DNA from: a virus
Virus record (IMG/VR): IMGVR_UViG_3300025769_001045
Span: 1-20,836 of that record
Direction: 5' to 3' (one strand)
DNA length: 20,836 nucleotides
Each line of letters opens with the position of its first letter. The first letter of the stretch is position 1. Positions 1 to 6,221 of this stretch are shown here, one piece after another. The notes beneath the pieces are model-generated. The model had not been told where the DNA came from, ran no database searches, and was given only the letters and a program-made list of their open reading frames with translations. Both the position numbers and the translations under genes were made by a program.

Positions 1-54
1 AAATTAAAAAAAAAAAAAACAAAATAATTCGTATATAACGGATATTGACCCTAA

Positions 55-149
55 GCTACCTTGTGTAACCACCGTAACCTTACCGTAACCGCTCAAACCC
101 ACGTTTGGCGGGGCTTCCAGGCCTTCGGTTACACGGTTACACCGGTTAC
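55..149. repeat. Mirrored cluster of six GTAACC/GGTTAC repeats (iteron-like)
   Basis: GTAACC occurs at 65-70, 74-79 and 85-90. Its complement GGTTAC occurs at 127-132, 135-140 and 144-149. A degenerate copy, GCTACC, sits at 55-60. Unit spacing is 8-11 bp, close to one helical turn, so bound proteins would line up on one DNA face. The two arms are arranged almost symmetrically about position 107. The central 36 bp contains a small hairpin, CAAAC-CCAC-GTTTG (94-107). The repeats themselves are directly visible; a role as replication-initiator binding site, operator or long cruciform is inference. Confidence 0.75.
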
Positions 150-152
150 GGC

Positions 153-201
153 TATTTTTATACTTTTTTTTATTTTCTATTTTATTTCCTATATATATAA
201 A
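153..201. other. AT-rich tract next to the repeat cluster (possible unwinding element)
   Basis: Forty-five of these 49 bases are A or T, with T-runs and an alternating ATATATATA stretch. It lies directly beside the repeat cluster and ends at the 10-bp palindrome AAACCGGTTT (199-208), just upstream of the SleB gene. Iterons beside an AT-rich tract is a common origin layout. It could equally be an AT-rich promoter region for the SleB gene. Confidence 0.45.
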
Positions 202-227
202 CCGGTTTTATAGTAGCCTACGATTCC

Positions 228-617
228 ATGGAACAACTTATGTGTATAGCCCTCGCAATCTACTTCGAGGCGCGTGGAGAAAGTTCTATCGGCCAGTGGG
301 CCGTGGGCAACGTGGTATTAAACCGTGTCCGTGATCCGCGGTACCCGAGTGATGCCTGCTTGGTCGTGAAGCAGGGCCCGTGGTCTTCGGGTTTACCTGT
401 GCGCCACAAGTGCCAATTTTCATTTTACTGTGACGGTAAGCCTGAAAGGGTATTTGAAGATCGCGCCTGGGTGAAAGCGGTTCGTGTTGCGGGTCTTTCG
501 ACTACTCTTGACGTAGTGGGTGGGGCCACGCATTACCACACGGACGCGGTTTTTCCTGATTGGTCCTCAGAGATGGAGTTGACCCGGAAGGTTGGAAGCC
601 ATTTGTTCTTTAAATAA
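228..617 (+). CDS. SleB-type cell wall hydrolase (probable endolysin)
   Basis: This 129-aa protein spans essentially a complete Hydrolase_2/SleB domain. Visible hallmarks are ALAIYFEARGE at residues 8-18 (E14 is the likely catalytic glutamate), AVGNVVLNRV at 25-34, CQFS at 62-65, CDG at 68-70, and the C-terminal GATHYH at 99-104 followed by P-x-W at 110-112. SleB enzymes cleave peptidoglycan glycan strands, and phages use them as endolysins. There is no signal peptide, so a holin or similar would be needed for access to the wall; none is recognised here. No clear Shine-Dalgarno precedes 228; the in-frame ATG at 240 would keep the whole domain and is an alternative start. The 3' end overlaps the convergent gene at 567-785 by 51 bp. 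Confidence 0.93.
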   Translation: MEQLMCIALAIYFEARGESSIGQWAVGNVVLNRVRDPRYPSDACLVVKQGPWSSGLPVRHKCQFSFYCDGKPERVFEDRAWVKAVRVAGLSTTLDVVGGATHYHTDAVFPDWSSEMELTRKVGSHLFFK

Positions 618-785
618 TTTTTTTGACTTTGGGTGCTTTTTCTCGAGTAGTGCCGATTCTTCGGGTAGGAGTTTTTTAATAACTCCGCCTTTGTTTAAAA
701 ATTCCTGCACGTGCCCTTCAATTTCTTTACTTCGCATTTTTTTTTGTTGTTTGTCGGGGTAAGATATTTTTTGCGGGTAGCCCAT
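567..785 (-). CDS. Small basic phage protein with FLxKGG motif, unknown function
   Basis: The 72-aa product is Lys/Glu-rich, with the core EFLNKGGVIKKL at residues 28-39. That resembles the 'FLxxGGxIxxL' core of many short phage proteins of unknown role. The charged character suggests nucleic-acid or protein binding, but no fold is recognised. No strong ribosome site precedes the ATG at 785, and the in-frame Met17 (ATG at 737) is an alternative. The gene converges on and overlaps the SleB gene, and is divergent from the 869 gene across an 83-bp spacer in which I see no convincing promoter on either strand. Confidence 0.6.
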   Translation of the reverse strand: MGYPQKISYPDKQQKKMRSKEIEGHVQEFLNKGGVIKKLLPEESALLEKKHPKSKKLFKEQMASNLPGQLHL

Positions 786-868
786 TGTATGCGATTCTAT
801 GTTGTGTTAATGTGAATAAAGGAGAAAAACTACAGTAAAGCTTAAACAATTTTTGACAGGAAAAAAAC

Positions 869-1087
869 ATGGAATTTAAATTTTTTGACAATATACCCGT
901 CCCAGAACGCAAACCAGGCGCAGAATCTAAATACGCGCCATTGCTCAAGATGAAAAAAGGACAATCTGTCATTGTAGAAACCTTAAACGACGCCAAGGCG
1001 GCACAAATGCTGTTCAGCCGCAACAACATGCTTGCCACGACGCGTAAGCAGCGAAATGGGGGCTATATGCTCTGGAGGGTTTATTAA
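869..1087 (+). CDS. Conserved-looking small phage protein, unknown function
   Basis: The 72-aa product has an N-terminal stretch with DNIPVPERK (residues 7-15), a central KMKKGQSVIVET, and a C-terminal TTRKQRNGGYMLWRVY. The pattern of Pro-rich start, 'M-x-x-G-Q-S-V' and a terminal 'RK...GYxxWR' is one I associate with short phage proteins often found near nuclease genes, but no function is known to me. AGGA at 858-861 lies 7 nt before the ATG, supporting this start. Its stop overlaps the next start as TAATG (1085-1089), so it is probably translationally coupled to the SNase-like nuclease. Confidence 0.75.
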   Translation: MEFKFFDNIPVPERKPGAESKYAPLLKMKKGQSVIVETLNDAKAAQMLFSRNNMLATTRKQRNGGYMLWRVY

Positions 1088-1491
1088 TGTACGAATACAA
1101 AGCAACCATTATAAAAATCGTGGATGGGGATACAGTCGATGTGGACATTGATCTTGGGTTTGATACTTGGCGTCGTAATGAGCGTATTCGTCTTCACGGT
1201 TGCGATACTCCCGAATGTCGCACAAGAAATAAGAAGGAGAAAGCTCATGGACTCCTCGCAAAAGAATACGTTCAAAAAGCTCTCGTCGTGGGAAGAACAT
1301 ATGCTCTCACAACAAAAGAGAAAGGAAAGTTTGGAAGATTTCTGGGCGAGTTCAAGACGGGAAAAGGAGCTATTACGAAACTCCTTATCAAAGAAAGATT
1401 GGCGGTTCCGTACACTGGGCAAAATAAAAAAGACATAGCCGCTGCGCAAGAAGCTAACCGAATAGCATTAGTAAAGGAAGGTAAATTGTAG
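1087..1491 (+). CDS. Thermonuclease-like nuclease (SNase family)
   Basis: This 134-aa protein has the staphylococcal-nuclease fold signature. It shows VDGDTV at residues 12-17 (metal-binding Asp), RIRLHGCDTPE at 33-43 with R35, D40, T41 and E43 matching the catalytic Arg and the metal/base residues of SNase, and KFGRFLG at 81-87 with R84 matching the second catalytic Arg. All key residues are present, so it should be an active Ca2+-dependent phosphodiesterase. In a phage it may help degrade host DNA or recycle nucleotides (inference). There is no signal peptide, so it acts in the cytoplasm. GGAGG (1074-1078) lies 8 nt before the ATG, and the start is coupled to the upstream gene by TAATG. Confidence 0.92.
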   Translation: MYEYKATIIKIVDGDTVDVDIDLGFDTWRRNERIRLHGCDTPECRTRNKKEKAHGLLAKEYVQKALVVGRTYALTTKEKGKFGRFLGEFKTGKGAITKLLIKERLAVPYTGQNKKDIAAAQEANRIALVKEGKL

Positions 1492-1493
1492 TC

Positions 1494-1528
1494 AAAAAAA
1501 ACCCCGCGGGAGATGGCTCAACCACGGG
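1494..1528 (-). terminator. Rho-independent terminator reading leftward
   Basis: Read on the minus strand, CCCGTGG (1528-1522) pairs with CCGCGGG (1509-1503) across a 12-nt loop, followed by G and eight U (complement of A1494-1501). One pair is G-U in the minus-strand RNA but would be a C-A mismatch in the plus-strand RNA, so the hairpin is fully formed only for leftward transcripts. There is also no U-tract on the plus side. It lies 67 bp beyond the stop of the minus-strand gene at 1595-1810 and just after the SNase stop. Confidence 0.8.
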
Positions 1529-1594
1529 TATAATCACTTCTCAGGGAGGTACAACACCTACAAGCTAGAACGTTTATATTTTTTTGTCAACAAA

Positions 1595-1810
1595 CTAATG
1601 AAAATTATCCTTAGGGTAACCTTCCTTTCGGGCATTTTGCACGTGTTTTACTAAATGCGTAAGAAGAGCTTCGGGGTCTTCAAAGTGCTCTTTCATTAAA
1701 TCTGCAACAGCTCTTATATCTTTATTCCAGGTTTTAGTATTCAAATTTTTCCATTCTATTAGTTCTTTTTCGCTAAACGCTTGATTTAAAAGGTGTTTTG
1801 CGTCGGTCAT
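1595..1810 (-). CDS. Small hypothetical protein, 71 aa
   Basis: Family not recognised. The product is soluble, charged and probably all-helical, with segments such as KELIEWKNLNTKTWN and LLTHLVKHVQNARKEG, and no membrane segment. The ATG at 1810 is preceded by AAAGGAAC at good spacing. The gene has a candidate promoter upstream (1865-1837) and a strong terminator downstream (1528-1494), so it looks like a complete single-gene transcription unit. That is the best evidence that it is real. Confidence 0.75.
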   Translation of the reverse strand: MTDAKHLLNQAFSEKELIEWKNLNTKTWNKDIRAVADLMKEHFEDPEALLTHLVKHVQNARKEGYPKDNFH

Positions 1811-1836
1811 AAGTTGTTCCTTTTATATGAATGCAC

Positions 1837-1865
1837 ATTAAATATGTTACAAGTACTTAGATCAA
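1837..1865 (-). promoter_or_regulatory. Sigma70-like promoter for the 71-aa gene
   Basis: On the minus strand TTGATC (1865-1860), a 17-bp spacer and TTTAAT (1842-1837). The predicted transcript starts near 1830, giving a short leader with the ribosome site before the ATG at 1810. The spacer contains the palindrome AAGTACTT (1851-1858). The -35 box is separated by one base from the -35 box of the opposing promoter at 1867. Confidence 0.5.
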
Positions 1866-1866
1866 G

Positions 1867-1895
1867 TTGTCACGCACATTTTTTTCCTATATTAT
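1867..1895 (+). promoter_or_regulatory. Sigma70-like promoter for the HTH/zinc-ribbon genes
   Basis: TTGTCA (1867-1872), a 17-bp spacer and TATTAT (1890-1895). Both boxes are close to consensus and spacing is ideal. The predicted start near 1902 leaves a leader of about 23 nt carrying AAGGGA (1914-1919) before the ATG at 1925. Confidence 0.6.
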
Positions 1896-1924
1896 CTGTG
1901 CTTTACAAACGGTAAGGGAAAGAA

Positions 1925-2089
1925 ATGAAAGCGCATCACGCTACCAAATATCCTTTTGAAATAGTAGAAGCCGTCCGCTATGCTAGAAACATTGAAAAGC
2001 GCTCTGTTAAGTGGATAGCCCAACAATATGACATCCCCATTGATACCCTTAGAGATTGGCTTTACAGAAACAGACGAGTTAACGACTGA
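1925..2089 (+). CDS. 54-aa helix-turn-helix protein
   Basis: A short open frame from ATG 1925 to TGA 2087-2089. It has the pattern YPFEIVEAVRYA (residues 9-20) followed by SVKWIAQQYDIPIDTLRDWL (27-46), a clear helix-turn-helix of the kind found in transposase-like and Hin-like DNA-binding domains. It is too short to be a transposase, and no DDE domain follows. A small phage transcriptional regulator is the simplest reading (inference). It has AAGGGA 5 nt upstream and a near-consensus promoter at 1867-1895. Its 3' end overlaps the next gene, in another frame, by 62 bp. Confidence 0.78.
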   Translation: MKAHHATKYPFEIVEAVRYARNIEKRSVKWIAQQYDIPIDTLRDWLYRNRRVND

Positions 2090-2285
2090 TGATGAAGCAA
2101 AATTATTTATTTGCCCAAAATGTGAAAAAAAGTTTCAGGCTTATGTAGAGACAATACAGGGAGACCCCGACATGATGCCAAAAGTAGAACTTACAATTTG
2201 CGCAGATTGCGAAAAGTCTTTAGACCCAATTAATCTGTATCTACTTTGGATGGACTGGAATAACGAAGACGATACGATTCACTAA
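2028..2285 (+). CDS. Small zinc-ribbon protein
   Basis: The 85-aa product has two Cys pairs, C29-x2-C32 (CPKC) and C58-x2-C61 (CADC), about 25 residues apart. That is a typical zinc-ribbon knuckle arrangement. The rest is acidic, with a Trp-rich C-terminus. Its function is unknown; such ribbons commonly bind nucleic acid or partner proteins. The start is uncertain: ATG 2028 lies inside the helix-turn-helix gene with only a weak GTGGA upstream, and the only other start-like codon before the first Cys pair is a TTG at 2040. Shared expression or coupling with the upstream gene is likely. The 3' end overlaps the convergent 46-aa gene by 56 bp. Confidence 0.65.
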   Translation: MTSPLIPLEIGFTETDELTTDDEAKLFICPKCEKKFQAYVETIQGDPDMMPKVELTICADCEKSLDPINLYLLWMDWNNEDDTIH

Positions 2286-2370
2286 GTTTTTGCAAAAGTT
2301 CAGGATATTCCTCAAGAAAAATTAATATCTCCTCAATGTCCTGCTCATCTAGCTGAATCGTTATTTTCAA
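2230..2370 (-). CDS. 46-aa acidic protein with TTG start, last gene of replication operon
   Basis: The frame runs from TTG (2370-2368) to TAA (2232-2230). It encodes MKITIQLDEQDIEEILIF, then EEYPELLQKLSESYRLRYSS and a short tail, a helical, amphipathic, acidic peptide. The TTG overlaps the stop of the ribbon-helix-helix gene as TTGA, the same kind of coupling seen at other junctions of this operon. No separate ribosome site is seen, which fits translational re-initiation. The family is not recognised. A small antitoxin-like or regulatory partner of the preceding protein is possible, but this is speculation. Confidence 0.5.
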   Translation of the reverse strand: MKITIQLDEQDIEEILIFLEEYPELLQKLSESYRLRYSSPSKVDTD

Positions 2371-2591
2371 AGCGTAAACTCAGGACGCGGTCGTCCTTCC
2401 TGAAGACGCTTCTTTTCTATTTCTTCAAGCAAATAAACACGATCTTTTTGACTTAGGTTTTCGTTAACCCAGGAATCGAAAATTAAACGAAGCTGTCCGC
2501 TTAAGGTTCGCCCCTCTACTTTCGATACGATGTACAGTTGATCGTACACTTCACGAGGAAGAAGCACCGATTTCCATTTGTTAGTATCCAA
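2367..2591 (-). CDS. Ribbon-helix-helix-like small protein (possible regulator)
   Basis: The 74-aa product begins with KWKSVLLPREVYDQLYIVSK (residues 5-24), a pattern of short beta strand (SVLLP) then helix. A second helix, RTLSGQLRLIFDSWVNE (28-44), follows. This is the CopG/Arc-like ribbon-helix-helix layout, a dimeric DNA-binding fold used by small repressors. The C-terminal part is charged and helical. The start codon is TTG (2591-2589), supported by TAGGAG 6 nt upstream on the minus strand. It lies 39 bp downstream of the polymerase gene in the same direction and could autoregulate the operon (inference). Confidence 0.7.
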   Translation of the reverse strand: MDTNKWKSVLLPREVYDQLYIVSKVEGRTLSGQLRLIFDSWVNENLSQKDRVYLLEEIEKKRLQEGRPRPEFTL

Positions 2592-2630
2592 GACAGTCTC
2601 CTAAACTTTATTGTATGAGATTATATAATA

Positions 2631-4556
2631 CTACTCAGCAATTTCAACATATTCTCCCCAGTTTTCGCCCATTTCTATGTCACATTTACTAGGAACGACT
2701 AACTCCACCGCCTTAGTCATAATGTTAGATAAACTTTTAGCCTCTGCCGCATCTGTAACACTGAACGCCAGCTCGTCATGGACTTGCAGCATGGGGGTCT
2801 TACCGCTCTTGTAGCAGTCAACCATGGCCTGCTTTGTCATGTCCGCGGCGCTTGCCTGAATTAACCGGTTCAGCGCCTTATAGGTGTAAGCACGCTTAAG
2901 TCTTGTCGTTGGTCCGTAGGCCGCGGCTGCTTCTTCGTAAGGCAACGCTTTGTTCATTTCAAAACTGTCCGGCTCCCATAAATCAAACCGGCACTTACGC
3001 CCCTTTATGCTTCGCACAGAGCCCGGTGAGCGCGGATCTTCTAAGTGACGCTGTATGCCCTGGGTAAGTCCTTTAACAAACGGTACGCGCTTGTGGTACT
3101 TCTTAACAAGGGCCTTAGCGTCCTCTAGAGGGATGTCTAGTTGTCCTGCAAGTTTCTGTGCCCCCATGCCGTACATCATGGCTAAGTTAATTACCTTTGC
3201 CTGTTTACGAGGGATATCCGCCATCTCAGCAACCATCGTATGGAAGTCCATGTCAGGGTTTTCGTTATAGGCCCGCACAAACTCCTCGACACCGGGCATA
3301 TTGAGATTTCGGTAATCACCAAAAACCTTGGCGTAATGAGTCAAGATCCGTGGTTCCTGCTGCGAGAAATCTATTGCAGCCCACTTCTCCCCTTCTTCGG
3401 GTAAAAACAGCTTTCTGATAAGGGGACCTATTTCAGGGTCACGCGCCGGGATTTGTTGCATGTTCGGGTTGTTCATCGAAATGCGGCCAGAGACTGTGCC
3501 GCCTTGATCAGAACGCACTTGATTGATATGACTGTGTATCCTACCGTCGCGCGCTACGTGCTTAATTAACCCGTCGATGAAGCTGCCCTGGGTTTTATTT
3601 AAGTTACGCGCCCTAACTATAGACTGTGCAAGTTCGTGAGGATGCTCACTGAGGAAAGTCTTAGTAAAGCTTGGAGCGCCTTTTTCCGTTCGAGGGTATG
3701 TAATCCCAACTTTGTCAAACGCTTTAGCTATTGATGCTCCCGCCCAGATTTCCACGTCACATCCTGCAATATGTTTGATATGCTTGCGGACTTGCTTTTC
3801 CTCTTTTAGAAGGTGCTGCTTTGTGCGTTCCGCTTGGTCTACGTCAAAGCGTATGCCTTTCTCCGTCATCTCAACCAGACACGGAAGCAGGTCTGTCTCA
3901 AGATTCCAAATGTCCCAAAGTTCTTCTTTATTCAACAGGTTCTGAAAGTGTCCCCAGAGCTCGAGCGTGATCTCAGCATCTACTTCCGCGTAAGGACCCA
4001 CATACATAGCGGGCAACCGCCACATCTCCCCCTTAGGATCGACGCCGAACTCAACGGCCGCCGCAGTAAGTGTTTGCTCCGACTTTGTTTTTCCCAAGTA
4101 ATCGTAGCAAAGTGCGTTAAGACTATAGCTGAATCGGTTTTCGTCCAGCAGCGCAGCGGTCAACATGGTATCGATGACTCGGCCTTTAACCTCAAAACCC
4201 ATAGCACGTATCCACCCGAGGTCGTATTGAGCGTTGTGCATAATCTTATCGCCTGGCGCTTCAAACACTTTCTTAAGCCATTTGTTTATTTGCCGTGCGT
4301 CCATATTGCCGCCGCCAAGATGATTAACCGGGAAGTAGCCTTTCCACCCTGGGACCGCTATAGCGTAGCCCACGACTTCACCGTTTTTGGTAGGCCAACC
4401 CGGACCAAAGGTCTTAAGGTCCGAGTCGCGTGTTTCGACATCTATGGCTATTTCTTTTGCTTCCAGGACCGCGTCAGGGAACGGATGCTCCGGTGGAAGC
4501 CAGTCTGATTTTGGAGGAAACATAGCCATCTGTAGTTTGTTATTTGCCACTATCAT
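2631..4556 (-). CDS. polA: Family A DNA polymerase with 3'-5' exonuclease (PolA type)
   Basis: Replicative phage DNA polymerase I relative, lacking the 5'-3' exonuclease domain. Residue numbers here count from an upstream TTG at 4622. Proofreading exonuclease: IDVET (D61, E63), HNAQYD (N130, D134) and YAEVD (Y211, D215). Polymerase: motif A DFSQQEPR (418-425), motif B RKQAKVINLAMMYG (472-485) and motif C VHDE (614-617). All catalytic acidic residues are present. L480 occupies the position of E. coli Phe762. Motif A has Q-E-P where most relatives have I-E-L. No DnaJ-like zinc insertion separates the two domains. I take the first in-frame ATG (4556), giving 641 aa and a 17-bp overlap with the zinc-ribbon gene. 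The ATG at 4529 (MAMFPPKSDW) is also plausible because the conserved part begins there. Confidence 0.95.
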   Translation of the reverse strand: MIVANNKLQMAMFPPKSDWLPPEHPFPDAVLEAKEIAIDVETRDSDLKTFGPGWPTKNGEVVGYAIAVPGWKGYFPVNHLGGGNMDARQINKWLKKVFEAPGDKIMHNAQYDLGWIRAMGFEVKGRVIDTMLTAALLDENRFSYSLNALCYDYLGKTKSEQTLTAAAVEFGVDPKGEMWRLPAMYVGPYAEVDAEITLELWGHFQNLLNKEELWDIWNLETDLLPCLVEMTEKGIRFDVDQAERTKQHLLKEEKQVRKHIKHIAGCDVEIWAGASIAKAFDKVGITYPRTEKGAPSFTKTFLSEHPHELAQSIVRARNLNKTQGSFIDGLIKHVARDGRIHSHINQVRSDQGGTVSGRISMNNPNMQQIPARDPEIGPLIRKLFLPEEGEKWAAIDFSQQEPRILTHYAKVFGDYRNLNMPGVEEFVRAYNENPDMDFHTMVAEMADIPRKQAKVINLAMMYGMGAQKLAGQLDIPLEDAKALVKKYHKRVPFVKGLTQGIQRHLEDPRSPGSVRSIKGRKCRFDLWEPDSFEMNKALPYEEAAAAYGPTTRLKRAYTYKALNRLIQASAADMTKQAMVDCYKSGKTPMLQVHDELAFSVTDAAEAKSLSNIMTKAVELVVPSKCDIEMGENWGEYVEIAE

Positions 4557-4722
4557 TTCTCCAGGTGGTTTCTCTAAAAATAGCTTCAGAAAAGTTTTGA
4601 CACTCAGCGCAGTACCATCCAAGTCTTTTGTTTTCTTTCACGTTTACGACGGCAGTCGCTTTACCATTACCGCACTTTTGGCAGGTGCTGTAATACAATG
4701 GGTCTATATCTTGTTTTTTCAT
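4540..4722 (-). CDS. Zinc-ribbon protein, 60 aa
   Basis: Cys pairs C14-x2-C17 (CQKC) and C38-x2-C41 (CAEC), with GWYC leading into the second pair, form a zinc-ribbon similar to the zinc elements of primases and small topoisomerase fingers. It sits between helicase and polymerase. Its ATG overlaps the helicase stop as ATGA (4722-4719) and its 3' end overlaps the polymerase start. Tight coupling on both sides suggests a replication accessory role such as DNA binding (inference). Its exact family is not recognised. Confidence 0.82.
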   Translation of the reverse strand: MKKQDIDPLYYSTCQKCGNGKATAVVNVKENKRLGWYCAECQNFSEAIFRETTWRNDSGK

Positions 4723-6221
4723 AAATTATAAGCTCGAGAGAAATCTTGGGGTTCAACAATGAAGAGGTTTTCCATGGCGCGAGTCACGCCTACGTAAAAT
4801 ACGCGATGCAAATCATCTCCCGGATTGTTTTGTGCGGCATTTGTTAGGTCCGTAAAGATAACAACGTTCTGTGCTTCGCCCCCTTTAGTTCCGTGAATCG
4901 TGGACAGTTTAATACGAGGCACTGCGTTAAACTTCTCACCTCTACGCAAAAGAGCTGTGATATATATCCGGTCGTTGTCCGGTATCTTATCGAGAGCTTC
5001 AAACCACGGCATATCTTTAGAAACTAACAAACCATGATTTTCCACAAGCATTTCAAAAGAAAGCAAGGCATCGTCCTTACCCACTATTCTTTTCTTACCG
5101 CGTTTTATTCGGGCACCGTTGCTAGACATGTATTTATAAATTATCTGAGCAGACTCCACGTGGATTAAACCGCCGTTACGGACGCGTTCCCAACTGTTTA
5201 CCGCAGTAGATAAGCTATTAGATATGCTCCGTGAGCCATTACGCTCAAACAAATAACCCATAGACTTAAGCTCATAGGCTAACTCCGTGAGCATATAGTT
5301 GGCTTGAGCCATCACAAGCCACGACCCTTCGGACATGTCTACTCCTCGGATGTCGTAGATTCTTTGGACAGACCCTTGTTCTTCTTTGGGATTGTACTGC
5401 TTGGGGAAACGGTGATGGATACGGCTGACGATCCGCTCAGCAAGACTGTGGACTGACCGAGGGACCCGGTAGCTTTGACTGAGAACTTCGCTTCCTCCTG
5501 GGAGGTTAATGAAGTGATCGACGTCTGCCCCAGCCCAGCGGTAGATGGCTTGATCGTCGTCACCTGCACAGTACATTCTTTCGGATTTTTTATCGATGGC
5601 ATGAGCTATGTCCCATTGTAACGGTGAAAGGTCTTGTGATTCGTCTAAGAACGCAAGTTTGAACGTAGGGCACACCCGATCTGAGTTTTCTACAAACAAG
5701 CGAAGCATGTCTGTGTAATCTACTAATCGGTTGGCCGACTTGTACGTGGCGTAGCACTCGGATACGTACAGCACTTCTTCCCACGTGCTGTGTATGTTGC
5801 TTAAGTTATATTCAGCTCTAAGATCGGTTTTTTTGAGACGTGCTAAGTTTATAATCGACAAGATAGGATGTTCCGTTATCCCTGACTTTCCGTCTTCTAC
5901 TTCTACCTGTTTGATTTTGTTGAGTTGAAACCCTATACGTTCGCTAAGCTCTTTAAAATGAGCGGCTTGCATTAGGTCCTTCTCTTTTAAGTTAAGCAGT
6001 TTGTACGTCAGGCTGTGAAGCGTCCGGAAGTAAAACAAATCTGTGTCTTGGTTAAGGTTAAAACGCTCAGCAGCGCGCTCTTTAGCTTCAGCAGCGGCTT
6101 TACGAGTAAAAGCAAGAAACGCTATCTCCTGAGGGTTTACCCCATTTGATAGCGCCTGATCTACCATGTTTAAGAGCTTGGTAGTCTTACCTGTTCCTGG
6201 AGGACCAAATATCCTAAACAC
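4719..6221 (-). CDS. UvrD/Rep-like superfamily 1 DNA helicase
   Basis: The 500-aa protein carries a full set of SF1 motifs. These are Walker A GPPGTGKTT (6-14), motif Ia AFTRKAA (37-43), Walker B FLDESQD (191-197), motif III GDDDQAIYRWAG (220-231), motif IV QSYRVP (249-254), motif V STIHGTKGGEAQNVV (440-454) and motif VI FYVGVTRA (475-482) with its arginine finger. It is shorter than bacterial UvrD/Rep (about 670-720 aa), as in compact phage versions. It should be an ATP-driven ssDNA translocase/unwindase for replication or repair. The start is GTG, overlapping the primase stop as TAGTG (6223-6219), with GAGG upstream. Its stop overlaps the next start as ATGA. It is the only classical unwinding helicase in the operon. 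Confidence 0.94.
   Translation of the reverse strand: MFRIFGPPGTGKTTKLLNMVDQALSNGVNPQEIAFLAFTRKAAAEAKERAAERFNLNQDTDLFYFRTLHSLTYKLLNLKEKDLMQAAHFKELSERIGFQLNKIKQVEVEDGKSGITEHPILSIINLARLKKTDLRAEYNLSNIHSTWEEVLYVSECYATYKSANRLVDYTDMLRLFVENSDRVCPTFKLAFLDESQDLSPLQWDIAHAIDKKSERMYCAGDDDQAIYRWAGADVDHFINLPGGSEVLSQSYRVPRSVHSLAERIVSRIHHRFPKQYNPKEEQGSVQRIYDIRGVDMSEGSWLVMAQANYMLTELAYELKSMGYLFERNGSRSISNSLSTAVNSWERVRNGGLIHVESAQIIYKYMSSNGARIKRGKKRIVGKDDALLSFEMLVENHGLLVSKDMPWFEALDKIPDNDRIYITALLRRGEKFNAVPRIKLSTIHGTKGGEAQNVVIFTDLTNAAQNNPGDDLHRVFYVGVTRAMENLFIVEPQDFSRAYNL

Noticed and set aside
55-149. CRISPR array or tRNA-like element
   Set aside because: Repeats are 6-9 bp with 2-5 bp gaps and in two orientations; there is no spacer structure and no cloverleaf.
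1084-1449. 121-codon minus frame opposite the SNase gene
   Set aside because: Antisense to catalytic motifs of a clear nuclease; no conserved features, no start signal.
1540-1585. Possible + strand terminator after the SNase gene (AGGT...ACCT followed later by T-run)
   Set aside because: The stem is only 4 bp and the T-run starts more than 15 nt after it.
1925-2089. Transposase remnant
   Set aside because: The HTH resembles transposase domains, but it is a complete short gene with its own promoter and ribosome site, and no inverted repeats, direct repeats or DDE fragment surround it.
3813-4508. 231-codon open frame on the + strand inside the polymerase gene
   Set aside because: It is antisense to the exonuclease and adjoining region of a certain gene, has no ribosome site or recognisable domain, and its composition fits a shadow of the coding strand.
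2631-4556. PolA of the SAR116-phage HMO-2011 type with DnaJ-like insert
   Set aside because: No Cys-rich DnaJ-like repeats lie between the exonuclease and polymerase parts.
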